A DNA stretch of 64,000 nt from Leguminivora glycinivorella (lineage: Eukaryota > Arthropoda > Insecta > Lepidoptera > Tortricidae): positions 18,530,846 through 18,594,845 of the forward strand of contig NC_062981.1 of the NCBI RefSeq assembly GCF_023078275.1, in the 5' to 3' direction. Made by a program: the position numbers and the translations under genes. Positions 1-10,712 of this stretch are shown here, one piece after another. Positions within the stretch are counted from its first letter, which is position 1. Each line of letters opens with the position of its first letter. The notes under the pieces are model-generated. The model was not told where the DNA came from and made no database searches. It saw nothing but the letters and a program-made list of their open reading frames with translations.

Positions 1-462
1 CAGGTAGAATTGACGTTATGATTTTGTATCATAAATGTTACTTAGTTAAAAGTTGATTAAGATTTACTGAAATCAGTGTAGTCAAAAATATGTGCTTCAC
101 TCGGCGGCATTCGTGCTTTTAAACCTTTGCAACGCTCAAGATTTCACATTTTGGTCCAATCAGCACGCTAGCAGCGGCTCAATATTGTTTTTTTTTCGCA
201 TGCCCAAGTTACATATTCGCACGTGTGGATATACAACGGATTTTGCCACTGTTTTGGCCCATGATGGCAACTGTTGTACGGTTAGTCTAAACCTTTACTG
301 TTATTTAAGTAACATAAGTTTTAAGAAAAAAAACCTCCTCTTTCGAGGTTCTGGTGAAAAGTAGGTACTTGCGAATGTTGGAATGTAGAAATGTGTAGGT
401 ATTTTTTAAAACTGCTTTTAATGTAAATCTTTAATTATTTGATGGAAACACAAATGAATATA

Positions 463-607
463 CGTACGGTCACGGACTTCAATTGTTGATCCACTTCTAG
501 CTCATTTTATACTGGACATCTCACAGTTAAGCATAGTTCAGCTATGACGTTCCAGTATAAAATGAGCTAGAAGTGGATCAGCAATTAAAGTCCGTGACTG
601 TACCTAT
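463..607. repeat. Foldback MITE-like inverted repeat
   Basis: Two arms of about 50 bp, near 463-516 and 551-607, are reverse complements of each other apart from a few changes (for example cacggacttcaattgttgat against its complement). A short loop separates them. There is no coding capacity. A transposase family cannot be named from the arms. Confidence 0.8.
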
Positions 608-628
608 ACCGTTAAGGTTTGATGAGTT

Positions 629-676
629 TAGCTCAATTTCTCATGAATCCGCTATCCGATTATAAGAAATTGAGCT
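629..676. repeat. Short hairpin
   Basis: gctcaatttct and agaaattgagc form an 11-bp stem around a loop of about 25 bases. It lies just right of the preceding foldback element and may be an unrelated small inverted repeat. Confidence 0.55.
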
Positions 677-1171
677 TCACAAAATTATACTTGAAAACTC
701 AAGAAGCTTAACAAACATAACTAAGAGAACAAATCTCCTAACAAATAAATGTCACTGTTCTGAACGTAAATGCAAGCTGTTCTTATAAAAATAACAAAGT
801 CATTATAAGCGTGCCGTTCAGATTTCAGTTCCGTTCTGATCTTCATCAACAGTTCCACTGCACTAAACGTCAATGTTCTGGACGTAAAACAAAATCGGTC
901 CAGTAACGACGGAGATATCGTGGAACAAACATAAAAAAAAGCATACAGACGAATTGAGAACCACCTTCCTTGAGATTTGGGGCGGCGGTTAAAAACAAAT
1001 TAGATCTAAATGTGTATAATGTATATGACCTATTTCTAATACGTCCTTGTTATGTTTTATGGGCCTTAAAAGGGTCTTTTTCATTTTACTGCTTCCATTT
1101 TATCGTTGTTTTATAACAATTTGATACAATATTGCCTATAAATTGTTCCTGTATTCATTGGGCTAGCAAAA

Positions 1172-1436
1172 TACACGGTGTAATAAAAAGAACCGTTCAA
1201 ACTTTGCATACTGATTTTTGAGGTCATAATGAACAACTTTTATTATGGGGCCAATGCTGAAATCGCAAAAAAATTGGCTGTTTCATACATTTCGACTGTC
1301 ATGATGCCGCTCATTTGTATGGAAGAGCCAAATTTTTTTTCGCGATTTCAGCAGTGGCCCCATAGTAAAAGTTATTCATTATAACCTCAAAAGTCACTTT
1401 GCAAAGTTAGAACGGTCCTTTTTATTTCAACCTGTA
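1172..1436. repeat. Palindromic MITE, TACAGG/TACACGG-ended family
   Basis: About 265 bp, almost entirely two inverted arms of roughly 85-110 bp. The left end reads TACACGGTGTAATAAAAAG and the right end, on the other strand, TACAGGTTGAAATAAAAAG; both continue into (A/G)ACCGTTC. A 111-bp relative with the same ends lies at 4406-4516. There is no ORF, so it is presumably a non-autonomous DNA element. Confidence 0.85.
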
Positions 1437-1489
1437 TATCGTTTCTGGTTAAACAATAATATGGGCACAACCGTAGAATAAACAAACAC

Positions 1490-1575
1490 CTATGGATGGA
1501 CTCAAACCTGCGACCTACATAGCCGAAGTAGCCGCTCTGGCGAACTGAGCTGCATCTGCTATGATGTAGGAGATG
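1490..1575 (-). repeat. tRNA-related retroposon fragment
   Basis: On the minus strand this contains an A-box-like GCTCAGTTCGCCAGAGCGG and, about 35 bases on, a B-box-like GGTTTGAGTCC. The cloverleaf is not convincing: the anticodon arm pairs poorly and the acceptor arm is absent. I read it as a decayed tRNA-derived SINE head and not a tRNA gene. Confidence 0.5.
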
Positions 1576-2385
1576 ATGTTCGAGTCTGCCGGATATGTGA
1601 TTTTTTCTTTTAATTTAAAAATGCATGTTCAAAAATAATTTTAAAACATACACTTCATATAAAACAGAAGTTTGACAGCAGCTTAGGATCCTATCGTGTT
1701 ATCCCTTGCATGGCATTTTGGCATTATCCCTTTAGACTATTTAGGGATGTCAAAAATCAAGTAGTTATCTTATCTGTCCATGCAAAGTGATGTCAGGTCG
1801 TATAATATACTGTAATACCCAACCTAATATTACTACATTTTACCTAATATTGCTACATTTGCTACAGTGAATAGTAAATATGATATTTGATTTCTTTTTA
1901 TATAGCCAGTCAATCATGTATAAAAATATAAGTATACAAAGGCGAAAAAGTCTGTCAGTTACGTCTTGTTGTTCCAAAAGGGAACAAAACAAACCTTTGT
2001 TCTCCCTGTTCTGACCCTTTCATTGAGACAAAACTTGTACAATACATGATTCAATATTTACTAGGAATTCCGATTGAATATGTTCTAGTCAATATTAAAT
2101 ACCTGCCATGTCTCAATGAATGATGTAACATGTCCTTCAGCCATATTGGGGCCGACATACAATTAGTGCGTTTTCATATTATCCGATACGATATCGAATG
2201 TAGGACCGATTTTAGCCGCCATCTCAGCAGTTCTCGAAAAGTTTGTACAAAAATTAAGGAAAAAGTTAAGTTTGTTTTTTTTTTATTTCTTTTTTGTTAC
2301 CAAGATTTATTTCATGAATTGAGATTTTAGTAAGTTTTATTTGGTCATTAAGGTTCTCTAGTATCTATATTTTCTTAATTATAAC

Positions 2386-2526
2386 AATTGGACGTAGTTA
2401 CGCGAAACGTTCCAATCCACATGAAATTGTCATTAAGTTTCAGACCTTGTATGAAAAACAAAAGTCTTTCTTTTCAATGACAATTTCAGATGGATTGGAA
2501 CGTTTCTGCGTAACTACGTCCAATTA
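2386..2526. repeat. Palindromic MITE
   Basis: About 140 bp. The left arm starts aattggacgtagttacgc and the right arm ends gcgtaactacgtccaatt, so the 18-bp ends match on opposite strands. The inner arms (cgttccaatccac / gattggaacg, aattgtcatt / aatgacaatt) continue the palindrome around a 45-base loop. Confidence 0.85.
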
Positions 2527-2741
2527 TCCTGTATATATTTTACGAAAGTCGACTTATATCACTAAATGTTGGTAACAAAATAGGATCAATTAAAATTTGC
2601 TGACGTGGCTACGTACAAATTTTTTGAGACATCCGTTATCGGAATGTAAAAACGCACTTAGACGACACGCCGTCGTTTCGTGGCTCGATGCGACGTCGTA
2701 TCACGTTGCGACGTCGTTTTATTTTATCTTATGGCACAGAT

Positions 2742-3030
2742 TAAATATAACAAGATCATACCATCCCATACATTAAAATGCGACCGCCTAAAACCGCGCT
2801 TACACTCCACCACACATAGATGGCGCCACAAAAAAATGTCTTGTAGCTTTCGATTATACTTGTAGATGGCGTTAAGTGTCACTTTTGACATAAATTTACG
2901 GCTCGGAATTGACACTTAATGCCAACCTACAAATAATCGGTGGCAACAACGTATTTTTATGTGGTGGAGTGTAAGCGCGTTCGTAGGCGGTCGCATTTTA
3001 ATGTATGGGATGGTATGATTTTGTTATATT
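2742..3030. repeat. MITE with ~60-bp terminal inverted repeats
   Basis: The left end (ttaaatataacaagatcata, then ccatcccatacattaaaatg) is repeated inverted at the right end near 2985-3030. Both arms continue into gcgaccgcct and the cttacactccaccaca block. The 120-base centre is unique and there is no ORF of any size. It sits between two stretches rich in CGACGTCGT-like words (2655-2715 and 3070-3160). Confidence 0.8.
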
Positions 3031-3269
3031 TAATTTATGCTTATGGTTAGTTAGCTTGCGTTTATTTTAATCGTCGTCGTGCCGTACGTCGTACAACGTC
3101 ACGACACCGTGTCGTAAACATTTACGGTTTACGTCGTATCCACGACACGACGTCACCACTTCAACGTTGCCAATTTCAGGCTGCGAAACAGCGCCATCTA
3201 GTTTTATGCTGGTTCTATGCTCGGATTTTTTTAAATGGGGGCTGTTGGATTTTCTCAATAACTATTTGT

Positions 3270-3885
3270 ATTCTATTTAAAAGAGTAAACACCAGTTTCT
3301 CTACAGGAATCATTTTATTCAACAAAATAACATACACACTGTATCTAATTGATTTCTGGCGGTAAAACGTAAAATTTACGAGCTTAAAGTAAACTATACG
3401 AAAATAATCTCAATGGTAGATTGTACTGAAATAAATTATTTCCGTTGCTAACTATTTTCTATTTGCGAATCAAAAATCGTACGGTTCATATAACTTCACG
3501 TGTCACTATATTATTTATACTTATACAACCTCTTTAGATCTGGTTCTCAAATACAATTAATTAATGAACTAGCGTCTTAACTCTTACGATTATCGAATTA
3601 TTAAAAAAATAAAAATAATTACTGAACATGTGTGCGACAGCCTTTGCCACTTCCCAATGTTATTTGTTTTGACATGTGCCGTCAATCACTTGACACTAAG
3701 TTGAATATTATTCTTAAGGGTCTCTCACACTAATTAATTCAATTATTATGTATGAAAACGATGAAAAAAATTTTTTTGCGAATTTAACTGAATAACAATA
3801 CAGGATGGTTCCTGATAACGAACCTAACGACATGTCGAATTTAACGGAAAACAAAAAAAAAACACGGTGTATTGTAACCAAAGAT
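3270..3885. repeat. Dispersed repeat, copy A (partner at 46775-47065)
   Basis: The segment from about 3540 to 3880 matches the reverse complement of 46780-47060. Shared landmarks are the end aaaaacacggtgta, the block caggatggttcctgat, and attatgtatgaaaacg. Copy A carries about 70 bases near 3668-3740 that are missing from the partner. The left boundary is unclear. There is no coding capacity and I cannot name the family. Confidence 0.65.
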
Positions 3886-3904
3886 AATTTAACATTATAA
3901 CTCC

Positions 3905-4172
3905 GTATTTTTTTTTATACTACGTCGGTGGCAAACAAGCATACGGTCCGCCTGATGGAAAGCGGTCACCGTAACCTATGGATGCCTGCAACTCAAGAAG
4001 TGTCACATGCGCGTTGCCAACCCACTAGAAACTTGTACACTCCCTTTTGCTGTCTTAAGTACACTCCTTTAATTAGACGGAACAAATTAGTTCCATAGGT
4101 CCTTCCGTCACCAACACACCGCACCCTCGTTGAGCTCTGGCAGCCTTACTCACCGGCAGGAACACAACACTA
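3905..4172 (-). repeat. Poly(A)-tailed retroposon 3' end, copy 1
   Basis: Read on the minus strand it ends ...ccatcaggcggaccgtatgc, then ttgtttgccaccgacgtagt and a T/A homopolymer, the signature of a retroposed 3' tail. The same tail occurs at 9388-9478, 14437-14580 and 34310-34440. Whether it is a LINE 3' UTR or a SINE cannot be settled here, because no copy shows a coding 5' part. Confidence 0.7.
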
Positions 4173-4405
4173 TGAGTACTGTATAAGACAAATTAAGTCT
4201 AAAAAAACGAAAGTGAAAAACCTAAAAAAAAATATGTTCATTCAATGTTAGTAGTAGATGGACCTAAGATTAATATTTGATTATTTTAACATTTACAGAT
4301 TCGAACCATAATATATCTTATCTTTATCAATATTTGACGTAAATTAAAACATACATATTATTGGAGACAATTCGTGCCTACATACATAACATACATATAC
4401 AATTA

Positions 4406-4516
4406 TACAGGGTGAAATAAAAAGGACCGTTAAAATTTTCCCATAATAAAAGTTGTCCATTATGACCCCAAAAATCACTATGCAAAGATTGAACGGTCCT
4501 TTTGTTTCATCCTGTA
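4406..4516. repeat. 111-bp palindromic MITE
   Basis: It begins TACAGGGTGAAATAAAAAGG and ends, on the other strand, TACAGGATGAAACAAAAGG. Each is followed by ACCGTT. It is a shorter relative of the element at 1172-1436. Confidence 0.8.
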
Positions 4517-4874
4517 TGTAATTATAATTACAGTCAATCATGTTTAGCTCGATTAATAATATACTTGATAATTGTTGTAAAAGGTCGCTTGATACAATAA
4601 ACACTTAAAAATAACATAAACATAACATGACAGTGCTGCTCAATATTACTTATATTCGTATCCAACCAATCTAAACCGCAAATAGATTTTCAGTGTGTTA
4701 CCACTAATGTAACATATCTACATAACATAGGTTAAAATCAAATTATAAAGCAATTTCGGTGAACCGATATTCAGTTGGATACAATTTACTCCAGCAATTA
4801 GCATATATTTTAAATTAATGCATTTTATTGACTAACTGCGAAATCAGTTGCGTTTACACTACTGATGACTGTGT

Positions 4875-5203
4875 CATCATCATCCTCCTTGCGTTATCCC
4901 GGCATTTGCCACTGCTCGTGGGAGCCTGGGGTCCGCTTTGACAACTAATCACAAGATTTGGCGTAGTCACTAGTTTTTACGAAAGTGACTGCCATCTGAC
5001 CTTCCAACCCGAAGGGTAAACTAGACCTTACTGGAATTAGTCCGCTTTCCTCACGATGTTTTCCTTCACCGAAAAGCGACTGGCAAATATCAAATGACAT
5101 TTCGCACATAAGTTCCGAAAAACTCATTGATGCGAGCCGGGGTTCGAACCCGCGACCTCCGGAACGAAAGTCGCACGTACTTTCCGCTAAGCTACCAGCG
5201 CTT
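4875..5203 (-). repeat. Full-length tRNA-derived SINE with 18-bp target duplication
   Basis: On the minus strand it starts with a tRNA-like head: A-box-like GGTAGCTTAGCGG and a perfect B box GGTTCGAACCC. An unrelated body follows, ending in (GAT)n. Identical 18-bp direct repeats CACTACTGATGACTGTGT flank it at 4857-4874 and 5204-5221. This shows target-primed insertion of an intact copy. Further copies lie at 18603-18837 (head missing) and 44804-45129. Confidence 0.9.
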
Positions 5204-5511
5204 CACTACTGATGACTGTGTGACTGAATAAAAGTATGTCACCGCTATTTAGCATCCGAACTCCACCACATACGAAGCTACTCGCCCAATGGGAAAGTAC
5301 CCCCCCCTGACGACTACGCCCGTCCCGCTGAACTGCTCCCCGCTGGACATAAGCACTATAAGCAGCCGTGGCCGATCTAGAAAGCCTTGAACAGTCTGCG
5401 CTCCCAGGTCGGCCGTGTGTGACTATAAAAATGAAATCAGATGTTATTACAGTATTAGTAACGTAGTGCCCCAAGTAAGCACACATATTGTATATACTAA
5501 CTAAATCGTTA

Positions 5512-5800
5512 ACATCAAAGAGGATCGAGTATTATAGAGAGTTAGGTACTGTCAAAGTAAAAGTTGTAATCACAGTATATAAACTGCCATCTCTCGACAC
5601 AGGCTTAAAACTTTTGAACCTCAGTTTTGACAATTTGGTCCATATTCTTTGCTTGATATGTGTTAAAATGTCAAATATTAATATTAGCGCCATCTAGCCG
5701 AGCGTACCCCAATACCTTTATCTGTATGGTTTAATGGTACATTTTTTCTTAGACTTTAGCTGTCTATACGGAGTTACATATGTCTTTGGTTAACATATAT
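5512..5800. repeat. Dispersed repeat X, uninterrupted copy
   Basis: It shares catcaaagaggatcgagta, cttttgaacctcagttttga, and gcgccatctag with the DNA around the 8.2 kb LTR element (21240-21261 on its left, 29437-29850 on its right). It therefore preserves the uninterrupted target site: gagtaTTATagagagtta here against gagtaTTAT plus TTATacagagtta at the insertion. It holds no gene. Confidence 0.8.
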
Positions 5801-6002
5801 GTATAAGTTTAAAGTATCAGACAGAAAACCATTAATTTAGCTAAAAAGATGTGCGGTAAGTCCCTAAGCGTTCATTGTCTTTTGACCTTTAAAATCTGTG
5901 CATAAAAACCAGTTTAGTATTCAAGAAGTAAGCCTTAATTTCAAAAGCCTAGCTTTACTCCGATCGAAGAGGATTATTTCTTATCTTTGAGAGTAGCTGT
6001 CA

Positions 6003-6030
6003 TTGGTGGCCCCACGTTGGGCGCCAAATG
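6003..6030 (-). promoter_or_regulatory. LTR-element primer-binding-site-like sequence (tRNA-Lys)
   Basis: The plus strand reads gccccacgttgggcgcca at 6009-6026 apart from one base at its left end (ggccccacg). This is the sequence I recall for the 3' end of animal tRNA-Lys including CCA. On the minus strand it would be a primer-binding site beginning TGGCGCCCAACGTGGGGC. The adjoining TGTCC could be an LTR edge. No element body is recognisable, so it is a remnant. Confidence 0.6.
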
Positions 6031-6122
6031 TCCTTTTTTATTGATTTAATAATTAAAATCAAAGGTACAGCATCCATTTCCAGTGTTCCACAAAACTGTG
6101 GAGTCACGAGTCAAGCCACTTG

Positions 6123-6810
6123 AGCGTAGTACTCTCCTAGGCGGCCCCGCGTTGGGTGCTAAAATTAATGTCCTGAGCGTAGCAGTTTCCTAGGCGGCCT
6201 CACGTTGCTCACCAAATGTCCAAGAGCGTAGCACTCTCCTAGGTGGCCCCACGTTGGGTGCCAAGTGTCCTGAGTGTAGCACTTTCCTAGGCGGCCCCAC
6301 GTTGTTCACCAAATGTCCTTGAGCGTAGTACTCTCCTAGGCGGCCCCACGTTGGGTGCCAAATTTCCTGAGCTTAGCAGTTTCCTAGGCGGCCCTACGTT
6401 TTTCACCAAATGTCCTTGAGCGTAGTACTCTCCTAGGCGGCCCCGCGTTGAGTGCCAAATTTCCTGAGCTTAGCAGTTTCCTAGGCGGCCTCACGTTGCT
6501 CACCAAATGTCCTTGAGCGTAGTACTATCCTAGGCGGCCCCGCGTTGGGTGCCAAAGTTAATGTCCTGAGCGAAGCAGTTTCCTAGGCGGCCTCACGTTG
6601 CTCACCAAATGTCCTTGAGCGTAGTACTATCCTAGGCGGCCCCACGTTGTTCACCAAACGTCCTTGAGCGTAGTACTCTCCTAGGCGGCCCCGTGTTGGG
6701 TGCCAAATTTCCTGAACTTAGCAGTTTCCTAGGCGGCCCCACGTTGTTCACTAAATGTCCTTGAGCATAGCACTCTCCTAGGTGGCCCCACGTTGGGTGC
6801 CAAATGTCAA
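6123..6810. repeat. Dimeric minisatellite, 14 monomers of ~49 bp
   Basis: The core cctaggcggcc(c/t) occurs at 6136, 6189, 6238, 6286, 6335, 6383, 6432, 6480, 6529, 6582, 6631, 6680, 6728 and 6777, mostly 48-49 bp apart (53 bp twice). Monomers alternate between a 'gttgggtgcc' type and a 'gttg(c/t)tcacc' type. The true period is thus about 97 bp, broken once at 6582-6631. Each monomer contains a degraded form of the tRNA-Lys-like primer-site sequence at 6009-6026. Confidence 0.95.
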
Positions 6811-6829
6811 ATTGATCTCCCGAACACTA

Positions 6830-7670
6830 ATGGAAAATCTCGGACAATGCTGGTTTAACTTACAATACACTTCTAATCAAATGGTCAATTATTAAACAAA
6901 ACAAATTCCGTTACTCCTTAACTACCTTTTAATTATCAAGCCCATTAAAAAGCAATGGTATCAGAAGATCAATCTATACTCGTAGCAGCTTATTTTTCTT
7001 AGTCAGGCGCTAAAGAAGCGCGAGACGGACGGCCGACGAAGATCACAGAGTGTAGCTTGACTAGCCGTCGTGAGCACTCCCGGGAACTCCCGATGGGTTA
7101 GGAATATGTCTGCATAGCGGCAAATGATAAAACGTAAGTTAAACCGTCTTTTTTTCAATACGATATTTGGGTTTAAAAATCTTCTGAAATATCAGAACAC
7201 TTCTCAATTAGACTACGTCTTGCTGGTTGATAAGCGGATAAGCCATTTTTATTAAAACGCCTTCCCCAAGCCTTTCTTGGCGATATTAAAAAATATGCCG
7301 CCCTTTAGACACTGTTCCTGACTCCTAGGATAATTGAGTTTAAGTGGTTTGTGGTAACTGTACGTAGGGCAATGATTCCTAAAATAATACTAGTTTATGA
7401 AAAAAAAAACTGTTAGTTAGTGTTGATTTGAAAAATTGTTAGTGTTTAGTGGCAAAAATAACATACTGAAAAAAGCTTAAAATTTCTATAAAGTACTTTT
7501 TTTATTATATTCAGATTTTTATTATAAATACAGATAAAAATAGAAATAATTTTGCATAGTCTTTGATTTGATCAATGGAAGGAAAAACGAACATTTCGGT
7601 TGACGTATTACGCGAGGCGGGATTCGAACTCACTTCAGGAAATTGACATATAATTCGATTCAATCGGGTC
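6830..7670. other. No gene seen (possible LTR remnant at the left)
   Basis: AT-rich, with only short shadow ORFs. The first ~300 bases, immediately right of the last primer-site-like monomer, start TGTCAAATTG and would sit where an LTR of a minus-strand element belongs. No second copy is present to define its end. Confidence 0.4.
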
Positions 7671-7680
7671 AGGGTACTAC

Positions 7681-7816
7681 GTAGCCAAATGCACAAACGC
7701 TAACGATAATATCTGCTTCGTAGCGATCTATCTCTATCGCTCTTGCACATTGGCGCGACAGAGCCAGACTGTATTTTTGTCGGCGTCTGGCGTCGACGAT
7801 TGCCATTCGTCTACGT
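7681..7816. repeat. GCCGAATGGCA-type MITE, diverged copy
   Basis: It shares gatctatctctatcgctctt and ggcgcgacagagccag with the copies at 32311-32464, 44091-44244 and 45799-45959. The ends gtagccaaatgc and tgccattcgtctac are decayed versions of the family's inverted ends. Confidence 0.7.
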
Positions 7817-7829
7817 CGGCGGGTAACCT

Positions 7830-8480
7830 TTTAGACGGATATTATGTGGGTCATTTTTATTTATGACATTTTCAAGCAAAAAGTAGCACTTTGTCGCTTA
7901 TTATCAGGAAGATACTCGTATCTTTATAAGAATAATATAATTTTCACCTCACTAGCTCAGAAAGGACTTTTTTATTCTTTAAAAACAGATAGCAAAATCG
8001 CATTTTATCCACAAGAGTGCAAAGAACATTTGAAATTCGAACGTGTCATTAGTTACTTTTTTAAATATAATTTCTTGTAAAGGCATGTCCCAGACAGGAC
8101 AATTTTCTCCCTGTGCTTAAATTGTCTTAACAAATCATGTGATGCGAACGTAAAAATAATTTCATATCGAATTGTTTCCGACTAAAAACATAAAATTCAA
8201 ACAATTTTATAACATGATTTTACCATAAAACACTTGAAATCATACAAAAATTGTATTTTTGACTCTTCCATTGTACTTGTCTTATTCAGAACGCACCTTA
8301 AGTAACATTGTAATCTCAAAACGCGTGAAACGGAACGCACCCAAATAGATTTTTCTTCTTGATTCTTAATTTGAAACTTTTATGGTGTCGGTCGGTGCAT
8401 CGTGGAAATTGTAATACTTTTACTTATTTCCAGTTGTTTTTATACTTTTTATTGCGTGTTTCCTCGCTTTAATGAGGTGA
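7830..8480. other. No gene seen
   Basis: AT-rich sequence. Short reading frames on both strands show no recognisable motif, and no repeat partner was noticed within the window. Confidence 0.4.
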
Positions 8481-8700
8481 AAAGTTATGTGTTACACACG
8501 GGATGCAAAGTTATTTTACCTCGTGTGTATTGCAACACTCTCTGCGCTCCGGATTCTATGTTGAAGTACTCGCTTCGCTCAGAATTATATTTTCAACCAT
8601 AGAATCCATTCGCTATCTCGTAGTTCAACCCTAGAATCCATTCGCTAGTTCGTGTTGCAATTCCACACTCGGTTAAAATACAACTTTGCCCCCTTGTATA
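8480..8700. repeat. Foldback repeat with 'cgcttcgctc' centre
   Basis: acgggatgcaaagttatttt near the left end and aaaatacaactttgccccc at the right form imperfect inverted arms, as do gtattgcaacac and gtgttgcaat. The centre repeats 'atagaatccattcgcta' twice. Fragments of similar style lie at 13200-13330, 41690-41930 and 50380-50590. Confidence 0.55.
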
Positions 8701-8736
8701 ACAAATAACTATTAAAGAGGAGCTGATCAAAGGCTG

Positions 8737-8789
8737 AAATCAAGGTACACTTTTTTCTTGACACACAAGAAATAAGTGTACCTTGATTT
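8737..8789. repeat. Perfect 16-bp hairpin
   Basis: AAATCAAGGTACACTT at 8737-8752 and its exact complement at 8774-8789 flank a 21-base loop. No neighbouring gene makes a terminator reading useful. Confidence 0.75.
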
Positions 8790-9387
8790 AAGGTAAAGTC
8801 AATAAATTATGCACACCAAGCGCGGAGTGGTGTATTTGAGAAAAAAAACGCCTTAATTGCCCGATTACTTCACTCCGCGTTTAGTGTTTTCAGACTGAAT
8901 TAAAAGGGTGAAACCTAGGTAAAATTGAATGAAATATTTGCTTTATTTATTTTTACATATCCCGATATTATTGTCGGTTATAAAAATACAACCTGTATAC
9001 GCGTTTTACAACAATAATTCTCACCCAGTACTAGGCACTGTGGCTAAACTTAAAGTATGAAAGTTGTACAGTTACAATTGCAGGAATTAGAACATCGCCC
9101 AACTTATTAGGAATTTGCACTTTTTTGACTTGCGCGTCTATTATTTGAAACTAATCATCAAGTTTATATGGATCACGACCTTTCTTATGCCTGATAGTGG
9201 CTATTGAATGACGTTGATATTATTTCATGCCAAGTCGGTTGCAAAACTTGCAAACATTCATACGGTCCTATTTAATAAAATATTTTAAGCGGGCTACTCA
9301 CGTATTAAGTCGATATAACGCTCGACATGTTTCGCTCCATTTCCGAGGAGCTTTTTTTATATGTCTGAGTCTTACATAGTTAAAATT

Positions 9388-9550
9388 CATACGGTCCGCC
9401 TGATGGAAAGCGGTCATCGTAATCTATGGATGCCTGCAACTCAAGGGGTGCCACATGCGCGTTGCCAACCCATTAGAAAAAAATCTAAATCGGTTCATCC
9501 GTTTGGGAGTTAAGTACGATGCCGCAAACGGACAGACAGACACGTCAACT
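9388..9550. repeat. Retroposon tail, copy 2, joined to a second repeat
   Basis: 9388-9478 repeats the cggtccgcctgatggaaagc tail of the element at 3905. The next 70 bases (aaatcggttcatccgtttgg, then gacagacagacacgtc) are the reverse of the 'gatgaaccgatttagattta' repeat at 29950-30180 and 43316-43560. Confidence 0.6.
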
Positions 9551-9839
9551 TTAAGGGTTAAAAACGAACAATCTGTACTTGACTTCATTATGTAAAATGA
9601 AGAAAATCTTTGTAGTAAGTACAACATTACAAAGCACAACATTATGTTGAATATATAGATTGGTGCCAAGGCTAACTAAAAAATAATTAGATCATTTCGA
9701 TTTAAAATTCGGATTTAAAAGGTGTCTTTTGGTGTCCAATTCACAGTATTGATTGAGTTATTTCAAGCCAACTCGGAATACGTAATATGCTTGGCTATTC
9801 CGCGAATCTTTAACAAGAGACAACAACTGTACAAAATCG

Positions 9840-9965
9840 AAAACATAATTATCGTTGTCTGAGTACCCAAAACACAAGACCTCTTGAGGTTACCGTGGGA
9901 CCCAGTCAATCTATATAAGAATGTCCTATTATATTTTATATAATTATTTATAAAATAAAGTCACA
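9840..9965. repeat. Dispersed repeat Y fragment
   Basis: atcgttgtctgagtaccca, cacaagacctcttgagg and gtcctattatattt match the fuller copy at 40780-40945 and the interrupted copy at 42040-42080 plus 42906-43020. Confidence 0.65.
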
Positions 9966-10429
9966 CCATAATTAATGTATGGTCATCTGGATTACGGTTC
10001 GTTGCAAGCAAATTTTAAAATACCATGTTCCTTAGATTGTTGCAATGTTAAAACGGATTAGTTATACTAGTTAAATGTCTAAAATTACAAAATACCAATT
10101 TTCAGTACATCAAAATGCCAAAATGACATTGGCCTATAGGCTACTTGCCTCCTAGACCCTAGTCAAATCAGCTTCTTTTTAAAAACTGTCAAAACGAATT
10201 TGAAATAGAATTAATATGAAATTGAATTGAGTGACGTACCGTCACGTCTTCAATTCAGTTACTTTATATATTACTACCTGACTTATTAAAATATAGAGTT
10301 AATTAATGATAAATATTTATGAAAAACTGTAAAAATACAGTTTTCATGGAAACTTTTTGAGAAAGTGAAGATCTAGTTTTAAGTTAAGACGATACAGGAG
10401 GGGTCATAAAAATTCTCAATACAAACGCT

Positions 10430-10712
10430 CTCGACCACAGATGTCATATATACCATAGATCAAGCAAACGTATCTACTTAGCGTGTCAAATGAACTCAGT
10501 GAAATCCACTGAGTTGTCCGTCTTTACTCGCAGCTTGCAGCTTTCGGGCGTCAATTTTTGTAAGTTGAAGTCAACCAAAACATAAAAAATGCCTCGTTAC
10601 GTGATATTCAATTGCAACAATACAAAAATTATGAACAATCAAGAGCCTGAGACATAATTATTTAAAATTACAGGCAAGAATCAACTTCAGTACAAAATTT
10701 GACACGCTCGGC
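10430..10712. repeat. Dispersed repeat Z, forward copy
   Basis: It matches the reverse complement of 17841-18122 over nearly its whole length. Shared words include aacgtatctacttag, ccactgagttgtccg, agcttgcagctttcgggcg and atgcctcgttacgtgatat. Both copies begin a frame MPRYVIF(N/K)CNNTKIMN that closes within about 25 codons. The element ends near gacacgctcggcc. Confidence 0.8.

Noticed and set aside
92..364. 90-codon frame near the left edge
   Set aside because: No motif, no repeat or splice support; consistent with chance in AT-rich DNA.
6123..6810. CRISPR-like array
   Set aside because: Monomers are contiguous with no unique spacers, and the context is a eukaryotic repeat region.
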